A stretch of 64,000 bases of DNA from Paenibacillus protaetiae (GTDB taxonomy: Bacteria > Bacillota > Bacilli > Paenibacillales > Paenibacillaceae), in contig NZ_CP035492.1 of assembly GCF_004135365.1 (NCBI RefSeq), forward strand, positions 3,122,501-3,186,500. Direction: 5' to 3'. The notes beneath the pieces were generated by a model. That model saw nothing but the letters and a program-made list of their open reading frames with translations. It made no database searches and was not told the origin of the DNA. A program made the translations under genes and the position numbers. Below are positions 20,795-30,253 of this stretch, piece after piece. Each line of letters opens with the position of its first letter. The stretch's first letter is position 1.

Positions 20795-21757
20795 CTAGCG
20801 CTTGGCCGGATCGTACGGCTCGCCCAGCGCGGCAGGCGCAAAGGAACGTTTCGTAAATACCGCCAGCACGAGCAGCGTTAATATATAAGGAAGCATGTAG
20901 AACACTTCCGAAGGAATGTCCCGCGCCCAGTCAAACAGCTGCATCCATGTGCGAAGCGCTTGAGCGAAGCCGAAGAAAATGGCCGCGCCGGCTACGCCAA
21001 GCGGATTCCATCTGCCGAAGATGACGGCGGCAATGGCTATAAAGCCTTGCCCCGATATCGTGTTGTGCGCAAAACCGCTTGTCGTGGTCAACGTAATCGT
21101 TGCGCCGCCAAGGCCGGCCATTGCGCCGCTCAGCATAACGCCGATGTAACGGTATTTCGTAACGCTGATGCCCACTGTGTCGGCCGAGCTTGGATGCTCG
21201 CCAACCGCCCGTAAACGAAGGCCAAAAGGTGTACGGAACAATACGAAGTAACCGATAATACATAACACAATGACGATGTAAGTCGTCGGGTACGCGGTAA
21301 AAATCGCATCTCCGAGGAACGGAATATCCGACAAGCCCGGAATCACCCATTTGTGAAACGGAATGTCCAGCGTAGGCGTCTGGCCAGAACCTTCATAAAT
21401 CGACTTCGTCAAATAAATCGCGAGACCGGACGCCAATATGTTAATGACAACCCCAACGATCGTCTGGTCCGCTTTAAACGTTATCGTCGCTACGGCATGC
21501 AGCAGTGAGAACACTATGCCAAACACCATCGCAGCAAGCAACCCGACCCACGGCGACCCTTGCCCCATGCCGCCTTTTGTCGCGTAATCGGTAATGACGG
21601 CCGATGAAAAAGCCCCCACTACCATCAAGCCTTCCAGACCGATGTTGATGACGCCGGACCGCTCCGAGAACAAGCCGCCTAACGCCGTGAAAATCAATGC
21701 CGTCGAAAATACGAGCGTAATGTTGACGAGCTGGCCCAATATTTCAGCAACATTCAC
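20795..21757 (-). CDS. nupQ: Nucleoside ABC transporter permease (NupQ/YufQ-like)
   Basis: Second membrane subunit of a BMP-family importer; 320 residues with about eight to ten hydrophobic segments. The conserved signatures FTALGGLFSERSGVINIGLEG at the start (as FTALGGLFSERSG and VINIGLEG), then LRAVGEHPSSADTVGI and SGAMAGLGGA, are those of the BPD_transp_2 superfamily. Translation starts at GTG 21757 with AAGGAGG 9 bases upstream, 1 base after the stop of the other permease. It is the last gene of the operon. Confidence 0.92.
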   Translation of the reverse strand: MNVAEILGQLVNITLVFSTALIFTALGGLFSERSGVINIGLEGLMVVGAFSSAVITDYATKGGMGQGSPWVGLLAAMVFGIVFSLLHAVATITFKADQTIVGVVINILASGLAIYLTKSIYEGSGQTPTLDIPFHKWVIPGLSDIPFLGDAIFTAYPTTYIVIVLCIIGYFVLFRTPFGLRLRAVGEHPSSADTVGISVTKYRYIGVMLSGAMAGLGGATITLTTTSGFAHNTISGQGFIAIAAVIFGRWNPLGVAGAAIFFGFAQALRTWMQLFDWARDIPSEVFYMLPYILTLLVLAVFTKRSFAPAALGEPYDPAKR

Positions 21758-21758
21758 G

Positions 21759-22862
21759 TTAGACCGCCTCCTTCTGTCCTTGTTGATCGCCTTTGCCTTT
21801 GCCCGAACGTGTTCTGAAGAAAGGCTTCAGGAAAAACTTCACAATGCCGTGCGCTGCCACAAAGAAAATAATCGACCCGATTACAATCCGGGAAATTTCG
21901 TTAGGTACGCCGGCTTCAAAGCTCATGCCGTTCGCGCCGTAACCAAGGCCGCCGAACAGGATAGCGCCAAGCAGCACGCCGATTGGCGTATTGCCGCCGA
22001 GCAGGGCCACGGCGATACCGTCAAAACCGTAGCCCGGCGACGCCGGCATCACTACCTGATAACCAAAGACGCCGAGAATTTCAAATGCGCCGCCGAGACC
22101 GGCAAACAACCCGCTAATAAACATCGACTTTACAATCGTACGGTTAACATTCATGCCGGCATACAAAGCTGCGTCTTTATTAAACCCAACCGCCCGCAGC
22201 TCGTACCCAAGCTTCGTCCGCCACAAGATGACGTAGAACAAAATAACCGCAACCAGCGCCACTACAATCCCCCAGTGTACCCGGGCGTTATTCATATGGC
22301 TCGAAAGCCAGTCCATCGTCACCATCGCCGAATCTTTGACCGGACGTGATTTTTGCTGGCCTTGCGCAACCAGCCACCTCGAAACGATCAAGTTGGACAA
22401 ATACAGCCCGATCCAGTTCAACATAATAGAAGAAATAACTTCGTTAATGCCGCGTTTCGCTTTCAAATAGCCGGCAATCGCCGCCCATAAGCCGCCGAAT
22501 ACCGCGCCTACGATAATCGCCAACGGCGCATGGATATACCAAGGCAGATCCAGCGTAACGCCAATGATGGTCGCCCCGGTCATCCCCATCACAAACTGGC
22601 CTTCGGCGCCGATATTAAACAAGCCGGTACGATAAGCGAAAGCAATCGCAAGCCCTGTAAAAATAAGCGGGCTAATCGCACGAATCGTTTCTCCGATATC
22701 ATAAGGGGTGCCGAATACTTTCTGAACCAGGGACGAATAAGCGAGCAGCGGATTGAAGCCGCCCGCCAGCATCGCGATCGCCCCTACGATCAGCCCTAAT
22801 ATAATAGAAACAAACGGAACGAGGATCGACGATTTCGTAAATATTTTGTTAAGTATACTCAT
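21759..22862 (-). CDS. nupP: Nucleoside ABC transporter permease (NupP/YufP-like)
   Basis: First membrane subunit of the importer, 367 residues. Family motifs are GLAIAFAYRTGLFNIGAEGQ (near residue 72) and LRAVGFNKDAALYAGM, with ISGLFAGLGGAFEILG further on. A charged C-terminal tail ends the protein. The gene begins 3 bases after the ATPase gene stops. Confidence 0.92.
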   Translation of the reverse strand: MSILNKIFTKSSILVPFVSIILGLIVGAIAMLAGGFNPLLAYSSLVQKVFGTPYDIGETIRAISPLIFTGLAIAFAYRTGLFNIGAEGQFVMGMTGATIIGVTLDLPWYIHAPLAIIVGAVFGGLWAAIAGYLKAKRGINEVISSIMLNWIGLYLSNLIVSRWLVAQGQQKSRPVKDSAMVTMDWLSSHMNNARVHWGIVVALVAVILFYVILWRTKLGYELRAVGFNKDAALYAGMNVNRTIVKSMFISGLFAGLGGAFEILGVFGYQVVMPASPGYGFDGIAVALLGGNTPIGVLLGAILFGGLGYGANGMSFEAGVPNEISRIVIGSIIFFVAAHGIVKFFLKPFFRTRSGKGKGDQQGQKEAV

Positions 22863-22865
22863 GCG

Positions 22866-24410
22866 TTATCCCCTCTCCGGCTCAGCAAGTAAACCGCTTG
22901 TATCGCCAGCCATCAGCAGACCGAGCTGTTCGTCATTCCGGACGGAAGCGTCCACTTCGCCCATCAGCTTGCCTTCATACATGACAACAATCCGGTCGGA
23001 CAAAGCATACAGCTCGTCGAGTTCAAATGAAACCAGCAATACGGCTTTGCCTTGATTGCGCGCTTCCACCAGCCGCTTATGCACATATTCAATCGCCCCG
23101 ATATCCAGCCCGCGTGTCGGCTGAACCGCAATCAGCAGATCAGGGTCTTTCCAAATCTCTCTTGCAATAATCGCCTTCTGCTGGTTGCCGCCGGATAACG
23201 AGCGGGCAGTGGCATGAATGCCGGAAGACCGTACGTCAAATTCCTCTACCAGCTTGGCAGACAGCTCATCCATCGCTTTATAATCAATAAAGCCGCCTTT
23301 ACCGAACTGCTCATTGAAATAGGTGCTTAAAATCATATTCTCGCTAAGGGTAAAATCAAGCACCAGCCCGTGTTTGTGGCGATCCTCCGGTATATGGCTT
23401 ACGCCGGCAACGGAAATGTTGCGCGGCGACTGATTCGTAATATTGCGCGAATTGAGTTTCACCTCGCCGCCATTCACTTTCAGCATCCCCGTTATCGCCT
23501 GAATCAGCTCGCTTTGGCCGTTGCCGTCAACGCCGGCAATGCCTAGAATCTCGCCTGAACGAACAGTGAAATCTACGCCGTTCAGCACCTGTTTGCCTTC
23601 GGTACCTTTCATCTGCAAGCCGCTGACGTCCAGAACGACATCGCCCGGCTTCGATTTTGTTTTTTCAACGACAAAGTTTACGTCCCGTCCGACCATAAGC
23701 TCAGCCAGCTGGCGTTCGTTCGTATCCGCCGTATTGACCGTGCGGATGACCTTGCCCCGGCGGATGACCGTTACCCGGTTGGCAAGCGCCATTACTTCCT
23801 TCAGCTTATGAGTGATGAGAATAATCGACTTGCCTTCCGCCGCCAAATGGCGCAAAATTTCGATCAGCTCTTCAATTTCCTGCACGGTCAAAACCGCCGT
23901 AGGCTCGTCAAAAATTAAAATATCGGCGCCCCGGTAGAGGGTCTTCAATATTTCCACACGCTGCTGCATGCCTACCGTTATATCTTGAATCCGCACTTTC
24001 GGATCAACTTTCAGCCCGTATTGTTCGGAGATCGCCCGAACTTTATCATTTGCATGTTTATAATTAATGCTAATTCCTTTGGTTGGCTCATTGCCCAAAA
24101 CAATGTTTTCCGCTACCGTAAACGGCTGTACAAGCTTAAAATGCTGATGCACCATGCCGATGCCCAGTTCAATCGCTTTGCCCGCGCCATCAATAACCAC
24201 TTTCTCGCCGTTAATGACAATCTCGCCTTCATCCGGCTGATAAAGCCCGAACAAAATATTCATAAGCGTCGATTTTCCAGCGCCGTTCTCACCAAGCAGC
24301 GCGTGGATCTCGCCTTTTTTTAACTCAAAGTTAATCGAATCGTTAGCAACCAGACCTGGAAAACGTTTCGTTATTCCTTTTAACTGAACGACCGGTGCGC
24401 CTTGCTCCAT
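22866..24410 (-). CDS. nupO: Nucleoside ABC transporter ATP-binding protein, two ABC domains (NupO/YufO-like)
   Basis: Drives uptake; 514 residues made of two fused ATPase domains. Domain 1 has Walker A GENGAGKST and Walker B ILIFDEPTAVL; domain 2 has GVDGNGQSE in place of a canonical Walker A and the signature LSGGNQQKAIIARE. The degenerate second P-loop is typical of BMP/sugar-type tandem ATPases. It lies between the lipoprotein gene, beyond a stem-loop, and the two permeases. Confidence 0.94.
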   Translation of the reverse strand: MEQGAPVVQLKGITKRFPGLVANDSINFELKKGEIHALLGENGAGKSTLMNILFGLYQPDEGEIVINGEKVVIDGAGKAIELGIGMVHQHFKLVQPFTVAENIVLGNEPTKGISINYKHANDKVRAISEQYGLKVDPKVRIQDITVGMQQRVEILKTLYRGADILIFDEPTAVLTVQEIEELIEILRHLAAEGKSIILITHKLKEVMALANRVTVIRRGKVIRTVNTADTNERQLAELMVGRDVNFVVEKTKSKPGDVVLDVSGLQMKGTEGKQVLNGVDFTVRSGEILGIAGVDGNGQSELIQAITGMLKVNGGEVKLNSRNITNQSPRNISVAGVSHIPEDRHKHGLVLDFTLSENMILSTYFNEQFGKGGFIDYKAMDELSAKLVEEFDVRSSGIHATARSLSGGNQQKAIIAREIWKDPDLLIAVQPTRGLDIGAIEYVHKRLVEARNQGKAVLLVSFELDELYALSDRIVVMYEGKLMGEVDASVRNDEQLGLLMAGDTSGLLAEPERG

Positions 24411-24510
24411 CTTTAATCAACTCCTTGGCGTCCAGCCCTGCGAAGGGCGGATCTTATCAAGCAACAACCGAAAGCCGATGCCGCTAATGCCTTGCCCGTA
24501 TACACATAAA

Positions 24511-24540
24511 GACAAGACCGGCTCCGAGGCCGGTCTTGTC
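24511..24540 (-). terminator. Intercistronic stem-loop between the lipoprotein and ATPase genes
   Basis: GACAAGACCGGC and GCCGGTCTTGTC form a perfect 12-bp stem with a 6-base loop; TCTTTATGT follows on the minus strand. The weak U-tract suggests partial termination or mRNA protection, which would give more binding protein than transporter. Confidence 0.7.
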
Positions 24541-24571
24541 GGGACATGCATCGACAGAACATTCTCCGAAA

Positions 24572-25651
24572 TTATTTCTTTTCTGGAACTGTCGGAACGG
24601 TAATTTCACCGCTGATGATTTTTTCTTTGTATTCGTTAACTTTATCCAATACGTCTTGCGGAACGTTTTTCTTCGAAGTTTCAGGCAAGCCTACGCCATT
24701 GTCTTTCAAGCCCAAGACAATCTCTTTGCCGCCCTGGAACGTGCCGTTGATCAGATCGTTGGATACTTTGTATACTGCTTCGTTAACGCCTTTCATCATC
24801 GATGTCAACGTAATGTCATCGCCAAACTCAAGCGATTGGTCTTTATCTACACCAATAACCCATACTTTTTTGCCGGAGTTGAAACGTTCTTTCGCTTCGT
24901 TAAATACGCCGGTGCCCGCTTGACCAGCAGCTGCAAAAATAATGTCTGCGCCTTTGTTGTATTCCGTTGCGGCAGCCGTTTTGCCCAGGTCAGGCTTGTT
25001 GAAGTCGCCTGTATAGGAAACCAGAATTTCCGCATTCGGGTTCACTGCTTTAATACCTGCTGTGAAACCAGCTTCAAACTTTTGAATAACCGGCAGCTCC
25101 ATGCCGCCTACAAAACCGATTTTATTTGTTTTCGTCATCAGGCCGGCTACAACGCCTACCAGGTAAGAACCTTCGTTCTCCGCAAACGTTACCGATTCAA
25201 CGTTTGGTTCATTCACAACCGTATCAATCAGGGCAAACTTCGAATCCGGGTTTTGTTTAGCTACCGTAGCCATCGCATCGGAGAACAGGAAACCAATACC
25301 CCAGATCAGGTCATACTTCTGCTGTACGAATGTGTTCAGGTTCGGCTCCATATCAGCGTCGCCTTTACTTTCGAGGTATTTCGTTTGTGCACTTGTGTCC
25401 GTATGTAGCTTTTGAAGAGCTTCCCATGCGCTTTGGTTAAACGATTTGTCGTTTACGCCGCCTACGTCAGTTACCATGCCGATTTTAAATTTCGATCCGT
25501 CTGCGGAACCAGCGGAACCTGTGTCAGCCGAAGCAGATGCATCCGGCGAAGCCGAAGGCGTATTGTTCGTATTGTTGTTTTTCGAACCGCATGCCGACAA
25601 AATCAGAGTCAGTGACAAAATCAAAGCAAGCATTAAACCAGATTTCTTCAT
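24572..25651 (-). CDS. nupN: BMP-family nucleoside-binding lipoprotein (NupN/YufN-like)
   Basis: Extracellular receptor for the importer. The signal peptide ends in the lipobox LILSACGSK (lipidated Cys near residue 21), followed by a Ser/Ala/Asp-rich linker, then the BMP domain with KIGMVTDVGGVNDKSFNQSAWE and KIGFVGGMELPVIQKFEAGF. The domain is the purine-nucleoside receptor type found in TmpC/PnrA and guanosine-transporting NupN. AT-rich half-sites around 25777-25794 could be CodY-like, but the match is poor. A promoter and a 15-base palindrome lie upstream. Confidence 0.93.
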   Translation of the reverse strand: MKKSGLMLALILSLTLILSACGSKNNNTNNTPSASPDASASADTGSAGSADGSKFKIGMVTDVGGVNDKSFNQSAWEALQKLHTDTSAQTKYLESKGDADMEPNLNTFVQQKYDLIWGIGFLFSDAMATVAKQNPDSKFALIDTVVNEPNVESVTFAENEGSYLVGVVAGLMTKTNKIGFVGGMELPVIQKFEAGFTAGIKAVNPNAEILVSYTGDFNKPDLGKTAAATEYNKGADIIFAAAGQAGTGVFNEAKERFNSGKKVWVIGVDKDQSLEFGDDITLTSMMKGVNEAVYKVSNDLINGTFQGGKEIVLGLKDNGVGLPETSKKNVPQDVLDKVNEYKEKIISGEITVPTVPEKK

Positions 25652-25747
25652 AGTTCTCTCCCCTTAGCCTTTTTATTATTGTTTGTTGGGCAACCAGCTT
25701 TATTATCGCCTTTATGTGTAGGATGTCCTACCAGTCGCTATTATTTC

Positions 25748-25775
25748 ATTATATGACCAAAAAAATAAACGTCAA
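25748..25775 (-). promoter_or_regulatory. Promoter of the nucleoside transporter operon
   Basis: On the minus strand TTGACG (25770-25775) is separated by 16 bases from a perfect TATAAT (25748-25753), about 95 bases upstream of the lipoprotein start. Confidence 0.7.
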
Positions 25776-25822
25776 TAATTTTATGTTAGAATTTATGACA
25801 TAAAGATCAGGTTTATTCCCTT

Positions 25823-25837
25823 ATTTGTGACACAAAT
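25823..25837. promoter_or_regulatory. Perfect 15-base palindrome, candidate operator
   Basis: ATTTGTG-A-CACAAAT lies about 48 bases upstream of the -35 of the nucleoside transporter promoter and about 110 bases from the ftsH terminator. It is placed like an activator site. Its half-site TTGTG recalls Rex or Crp/Fnr operators, but the spacing fits neither exactly. Nothing else was recognised in the 358-base gap except the promoter and the ftsH terminator. Confidence 0.45.
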
Positions 25838-25944
25838 GTAACATAAAAACGTGATAGTCCCTTTTTTCAGGCGAAATAACATGAACAAGCTTTAAGTCCT
25901 AATCGATTATAGCTTAAATCCGAACATTAAGGAAGTGTATACAC

Positions 25945-25994
25945 AAAAAAGAACAGACGTTCATAACGGATCAAATATCCGTGAACGTCTGTTC
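25945..25994 (-). terminator. Terminator of ftsH
   Basis: GAACAGACGTTCA and TGAACGTCTGTTC form a perfect 13-bp stem with an internal pairing (CGGAT/ATCCG), followed on the minus strand by TTTTTTG. It starts 15 bases after the ftsH stop. Confidence 0.92.
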
Positions 25995-26009
25995 AAACCT
26001 GCGTTTTAT

Positions 26010-28007
26010 CTACTTATTTTCATCCGGATTGCTGGATGGATCCACATCGGAAGGAGCATCCAGGTCCCCTGGCTCACGCGTCTGAATCCGAACTTTAACT
26101 CCGCCAACCGTGTCAATGATCGGATCTACGGAAGTTGTCTCTGCTGGAACCGTGTCCCCTTCAGGCAAACCTTCGCCTGTCAGTGTACCCGATTCAATCA
26201 GATTTTTAATTTGTTCAAGCTCCAGCGTTTCTACTTTCAGCAAAGTTTCGGCGATAATATGCACTTCTTTGCTTTTCGCAGTAAGCAGTTCTTTGGCTCT
26301 TGTGTAACACTCGTTCATAATGCGCTGCATTTCTTGGTCGATTTCATATGCAATCGTATCGGAATAGTTCTGTTCATGGCCGAAGTCACGGCCAAGGAAT
26401 ACTTGGCCTTGCGATTGGCCGAATTGCATCGGACCAAGCTTCTCGCTCATGCCGTATTCCATAATCATGCTGCGGGCAATGCTCGTCGCTTGTTTGAAGT
26501 CGCTGTAAGCGCCGGTGCCGATTTCGCCGATAAACAGCTCTTCCGCCACACGTCCGCCAAGCAGACCCGTAATTTTGTCGAGAAGCTCTTGCTTCGTAAC
26601 AAGCATACGGTCTTCCTTCGGCAACATGATGACATATCCGCCAGCACGGCCGCGAGGAATAATCGTTACTTTATGCACCATGTCGGCATGCTCCAGGAAG
26701 TAGCCGATAATGGTATGGCCGGCTTCGTGGAACGCCACGATCTTCTTCTCGCGGTCGCTGATGACACGGCTTTTCTTCTCTGTGCCGACGATCACGCGGT
26801 CGATCGCTTCGTCCACTTCCACCATCGCAATATCCCGTTTGTTGCGGCGTGCCGCAAGAAGCGCCGCTTCGTTCAGCAGGTTCTCGAGATCTGCGCCAGT
26901 AAAACCGGTAGTGCGTTTCGCGATGACATCCAGCTTCACGTCTTTCGACAGCGGCTTGTTGCGGGCATGAACTTTCAGCACCGCTTCGCGGCCTTTTACG
27001 TCTGGGCGGTCAACCGTAATTTGGCGGTCAAAACGTCCCGGGCGGAGGAGTGCCGGGTCCAAAATATCCGGACGGTTCGTTGCAGCCACGATAATAATGC
27101 CTTCGTTGGCGCCAAAGCCGTCCATCTCTACGAGCAATTGGTTCAGCGTCTGCTCGCGCTCGTCGTGCCCGCCGCCGAGGCCAGCGCCCCGCTGACGTCC
27201 GACAGCATCAATTTCATCAATAAAAATAATGCATGGCGCATTCTTTTTAGCATTTTCAAACAAATCGCGTACGCGGGATGCGCCGACGCCAACAAACATC
27301 TCTACGAAGTCGGAACCGGAGATGCTGAAGAACGGCACGCCCGCTTCGCCGGCAACCGCCCGCGCAAGCAGCGTTTTACCGGTACCCGGAGGGCCTACCA
27401 GCAGGACGCCTTTCGGTATGCGTGCGCCAACCAGATTGAATTTGCGCGGATCTTTGAGGAAGTCCACGACTTCGACAAGCTCCTGCTTCTCTTCATCTGC
27501 CCCCGCAACATCTTCAAACGTAACCCGTTTCTTCTCTTCGTTATAAAGCTTCGCACGGCTTTTGCCAAAGTTCATCACTTTGCCGCCGCCGCCCTGGGCT
27601 TGATTCATCAAAAAGAAGAATAAAATGAATATAATCACAAATGGTACAATCGAGGATAGGAACGTCAGCCATATGCTCGGCTGATCCATTTGTTTGTACT
27701 CCAGAGGGATCCCCTTCTCATCGGACCAGGCTTCAACCTTCTGGGCTGAGTCGACACCGATGCGCCCCACAAACTTGTTGGAGCTTGCTCCCTCCGGCGC
27801 TTGCTTATAACTTCCTGTAACATAATAAGTATTGTCGTCGAACTTCAAGGTCAGCTTCTCTACATTGTCCGATTCGATGGCTTGGCGAAGCTGATCGTAT
27901 CTTAGTCCGACGGTAGTATCGTTCTGGCTGCTGATAAACTGGATGATCCCGACGGTGACCAAAAAGATGATTAAATAAAATCCAGTGTTACGGATGATCC
28001 GATTCAT
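26010..28007 (-). CDS. ftsH: ATP-dependent zinc metalloprotease FtsH
   Basis: Membrane-bound AAA+ protease that degrades misfolded membrane and regulatory proteins and affects sporulation entry. The 665 residues show two N-terminal membrane segments (about 8-24 and 115-135) around an extracytoplasmic domain, the AAA module with Walker A GPPGTGKT and Walker [13 protein letters not shown], the second region of homology [17 protein letters not shown], and the zinc site [13 protein letters not shown]. The C-terminal tail is acidic. It follows hpt and tilS as in Bacillus. Confidence 0.97.
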   Translation of the reverse strand: MNRIIRNTGFYLIIFLVTVGIIQFISSQNDTTVGLRYDQLRQAIESDNVEKLTLKFDDNTYYVTGSYKQAPEGASSNKFVGRIGVDSAQKVEAWSDEKGIPLEYKQMDQPSIWLTFLSSIVPFVIIFILFFFLMNQAQGGGGKVMNFGKSRAKLYNEEKKRVTFEDVAGADEEKQELVEVVDFLKDPRKFNLVGARIPKGVLLVGPPGTGKTLLARAVAGEAGVPFFSISGSDFVEMFVGVGASRVRDLFENAKKNAPCIIFIDEIDAVGRQRGAGLGGGHDEREQTLNQLLVEMDGFGANEGIIIVAATNRPDILDPALLRPGRFDRQITVDRPDVKGREAVLKVHARNKPLSKDVKLDVIAKRTTGFTGADLENLLNEAALLAARRNKRDIAMVEVDEAIDRVIVGTEKKSRVISDREKKIVAFHEAGHTIIGYFLEHADMVHKVTIIPRGRAGGYVIMLPKEDRMLVTKQELLDKITGLLGGRVAEELFIGEIGTGAYSDFKQATSIARSMIMEYGMSEKLGPMQFGQSQGQVFLGRDFGHEQNYSDTIAYEIDQEMQRIMNECYTRAKELLTAKSKEVHIIAETLLKVETLELEQIKNLIESGTLTGEGLPEGDTVPAETTSVDPIIDTVGGVKVRIQTREPGDLDAPSDVDPSSNPDENK

Positions 28008-28035
28008 CCCCTACCTCCTCTCAGACGCTTTAAAC

Positions 28036-28065
28036 ATTTTACCATAGCATGACTTTCCATCTCAA
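28036..28065 (-). promoter_or_regulatory. Likely promoter of ftsH
   Basis: On the minus strand TTGAGA (28060-28065) and TAAAAT (28036-28041) are separated by 18 bases, about 30 bases upstream of the ftsH start codon region. Confidence 0.6.
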
Positions 28066-28157
28066 TAGAACGGGAATGGAGCAGAAGGCATGTACGGTTC
28101 ATCCTTGCCGCGTCAGGCGGACGGCTGCCGCCCCCCGCGCGTCACCCCAAAAGCATC

Positions 28158-28697
28158 TTATTTCTCATAAACCTCCGGCTTCAAAATGCCGATGAAAGGC
28201 AGGTTGCGGTATTTTTCTGCAAAATCAAGACCGTAACCGACGACAAACTCGTCCGGGAGGGTGAAGCCTGTGTAATCAGCCTGCAGATCAACCGTTCTGC
28301 GGGCAGGCTTGTCGAACAGCGTAGCTACCGTAACACTCTTGGCATTGCGGCGCTCCAGCACATCAATCAAATAGCTGAGCGTAAGGCCGCTGTCGATAAT
28401 ATCTTCCACAATGAGAACATCTCTTCCTTCTACAGAAGTGTCAAGATCTTTAATGATTTTGACAACGCCGGACGATTTGGTCGACTGGCCGTAGCTCGAT
28501 ACCGCCATAAAATCGATTTCCAGCGGGATGGTCATTGTTTTCACAAGATCGGACATAAAAATAAACGCGCCTTTGAGGACGCAAATAACGAGCGGATTCC
28601 GCCCTTCGAAATCCCGGCTGAGCTGCTCGCCGAGCTCCTTAACTTTCGCTTGAAGCTTGCCTTCATCATATAGCACTTCCTGAATGTCGCTTAACAA
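28158..28697 (-). CDS. hpt: Hypoxanthine phosphoribosyltransferase
   Basis: Salvages hypoxanthine and guanine to IMP and GMP with PRPP. The PRPP loop is [17 protein letters not shown], and the C-terminal [21 protein letters not shown] is typical. The TTG at 28697, with AGGGG 8 bases upstream, begins M-L-S-D-I-Q-E-V and gives 179 residues, the usual length. The open frame reaches back to 28907 into tilS, but that extension does not resemble the family. It is followed by ftsH. Confidence 0.94.
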   Translation of the reverse strand: MLSDIQEVLYDEGKLQAKVKELGEQLSRDFEGRNPLVICVLKGAFIFMSDLVKTMTIPLEIDFMAVSSYGQSTKSSGVVKIIKDLDTSVEGRDVLIVEDIIDSGLTLSYLIDVLERRNAKSVTVATLFDKPARRTVDLQADYTGFTLPDEFVVGYGLDFAEKYRNLPFIGILKPEVYEK

Positions 28698-28746
28698 AAG
28701 AAAATCCCCTACGTTATAACTATAATTATGAGTATACCGGCGTTTC

Positions 28747-30177
28747 TTATTCATGCTCCATGCGAACATGCAAAATGCTTTCTGTTTGGCCGGCCTGGGC
28801 CAGTGCATGCCCCGATCTCCGGATTCCCGGAACCCATAGCAAACGCCCCTCTGCATCGCACAAAATCGGATACCGTTCGCGGAGCGACGGAGCGACTTTG
28901 GCGTCAACGAACATATCTTGCACTTTTTTGGAGCCGTTTAATCCTAAAATGTTCATCCGGTCTCCCGGCTGCCGATTTCGGATCTTAAGCGGAAATGTCA
29001 GCTTGCTCATATCAAAGCAGGCTTCATGGCGCCCTTCAGGCATCCTGTTCGCTTCGGCTGGCAGCACCGTAAATGTAAAAATAGAAGCAAATTCGTTCAC
29101 CGTTACGCTGCCTGCACCGTGCACTTCATATGGATAAGAGCCTTCGGCCGGAATTGGACGGGCTTCATCAAGCCGGACAAACCGAAGCTTGCCGTATTCT
29201 CTCAGAAACCGGATATTTCCGCCGGCATCCAGCTTCCATGTGCTTTTGGCACCTGTGCGGGCGGCTGCGCGCATACTCTCGATCTGCTCAAAAGACACGG
29301 AATCCGCGTCTTGAGAAAGATAATTTAATATTAGTTTAATCAATCTCCTTTGTAAAGCGACATGGAGTCCCGCTAACGACTCGGCGTCCAGCTCGGCGCC
29401 GGATGGAGTTACAGCCACCGTTTCACGAAAAATCTTCTCCGCTTCATGCTCCATCCAGTCGTCTTCCGCACCCGCTATATGGGCCAGCCTGCATAAAGAC
29501 CCGGTAAAACCCGGGTTAAGCCGGGACAAGTAAGGCAAGACGTCCAGCCGGACGACATTGCGAAAGTAATCCCGCTTCTCGTTGCTGCTGTCTATACAAT
29601 ATGGGATATGGAAATCAGCGCAGTACTGCAGAAGCTCTGACTTTCTCATACGAAGCAAAGGCCGGATGAGTTCCACGTTTTTTTCGCTTCTTCTCATAGC
29701 AATTGCTGCCAGGCCGGTTGTGCCCGTTCCCCGCAGCAGCCGCATCATTACCGTCTCCGCCTGATCGTCGGCATGGTGCGCCAGGGCGATAATGCCCGCC
29801 CCATGCTTTTGCGCCGCTTCATGCAAAAAGGCGTACCGCTTTGTCCGCGACGCCTCCTGGCTGTTCATCCCTGTTTCTTCTATATAATCTGGCATATGGA
29901 GAGCCGCATGCTCGAAAGGAACGCCAAGCTGCGCCGCGTAATCGCGGACCATTACCGCTTCTTCCTCAGATTCCGCCCGGAAACCGTGATTGGCGTGCGC
30001 AGCCACAAGCGCGATCCCTTCTTCGGCACGAAGCCTGCTCAGCATATGCAGTAAAGCCATCGAGTCCGGTCCCCCCGACACCGCAACAACCACCCGGTCT
30101 CCTTTCCTCCATAGCTTTTCTTCTGCAGCCAGCCGCTTCAAAGCGCGGAGCCGGCCATCGTCTCCCATCATCCCCAT
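28747..30177 (-). CDS. tilS: tRNA(Ile)-lysidine synthetase
   Basis: Modifies C34 of the CAU-anticodon isoleucine tRNA to lysidine; essential in most bacteria. The 476 residues have the PP-loop [16 protein letters not shown] near residue 33, [22 protein letters not shown] near residue 135, and C-terminal substrate-binding regions with [12 protein letters not shown] and [16 protein letters not shown] lies 8 bases before the ATG. Located 50 bases upstream of hpt. Confidence 0.95.
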   Translation of the reverse strand: MGMMGDDGRLRALKRLAAEEKLWRKGDRVVVAVSGGPDSMALLHMLSRLRAEEGIALVAAHANHGFRAESEEEAVMVRDYAAQLGVPFEHAALHMPDYIEETGMNSQEASRTKRYAFLHEAAQKHGAGIIALAHHADDQAETVMMRLLRGTGTTGLAAIAMRRSEKNVELIRPLLRMRKSELLQYCADFHIPYCIDSSNEKRDYFRNVVRLDVLPYLSRLNPGFTGSLCRLAHIAGAEDDWMEHEAEKIFRETVAVTPSGAELDAESLAGLHVALQRRLIKLILNYLSQDADSVSFEQIESMRAAARTGAKSTWKLDAGGNIRFLREYGKLRFVRLDEARPIPAEGSYPYEVHGAGSVTVNEFASIFTFTVLPAEANRMPEGRHEACFDMSKLTFPLKIRNRQPGDRMNILGLNGSKKVQDMFVDAKVAPSLRERYPILCDAEGRLLWVPGIRRSGHALAQAGQTESILHVRMEHE

Positions 30178-30253
30178 TGCCTGCCTCTACTCCAATCTAT
30201 GTTGTACCTTTACGTTTCAACCCGTTATGTATAAAATCACGGCCGGACTCCCG

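Noticed and set aside
25935-27623. Long plus-strand open frame (562 codons) opposite ftsH
   Set aside because: Antisense shadow of ftsH; composition is His/Arg/Phe-rich as expected for reverse reading of GC-rich codons.
28698-28907. N-terminal extension of hpt to 28907
   Set aside because: The extension overlaps tilS, does not resemble the family, and the TTG at 28697 has a good ribosome site.
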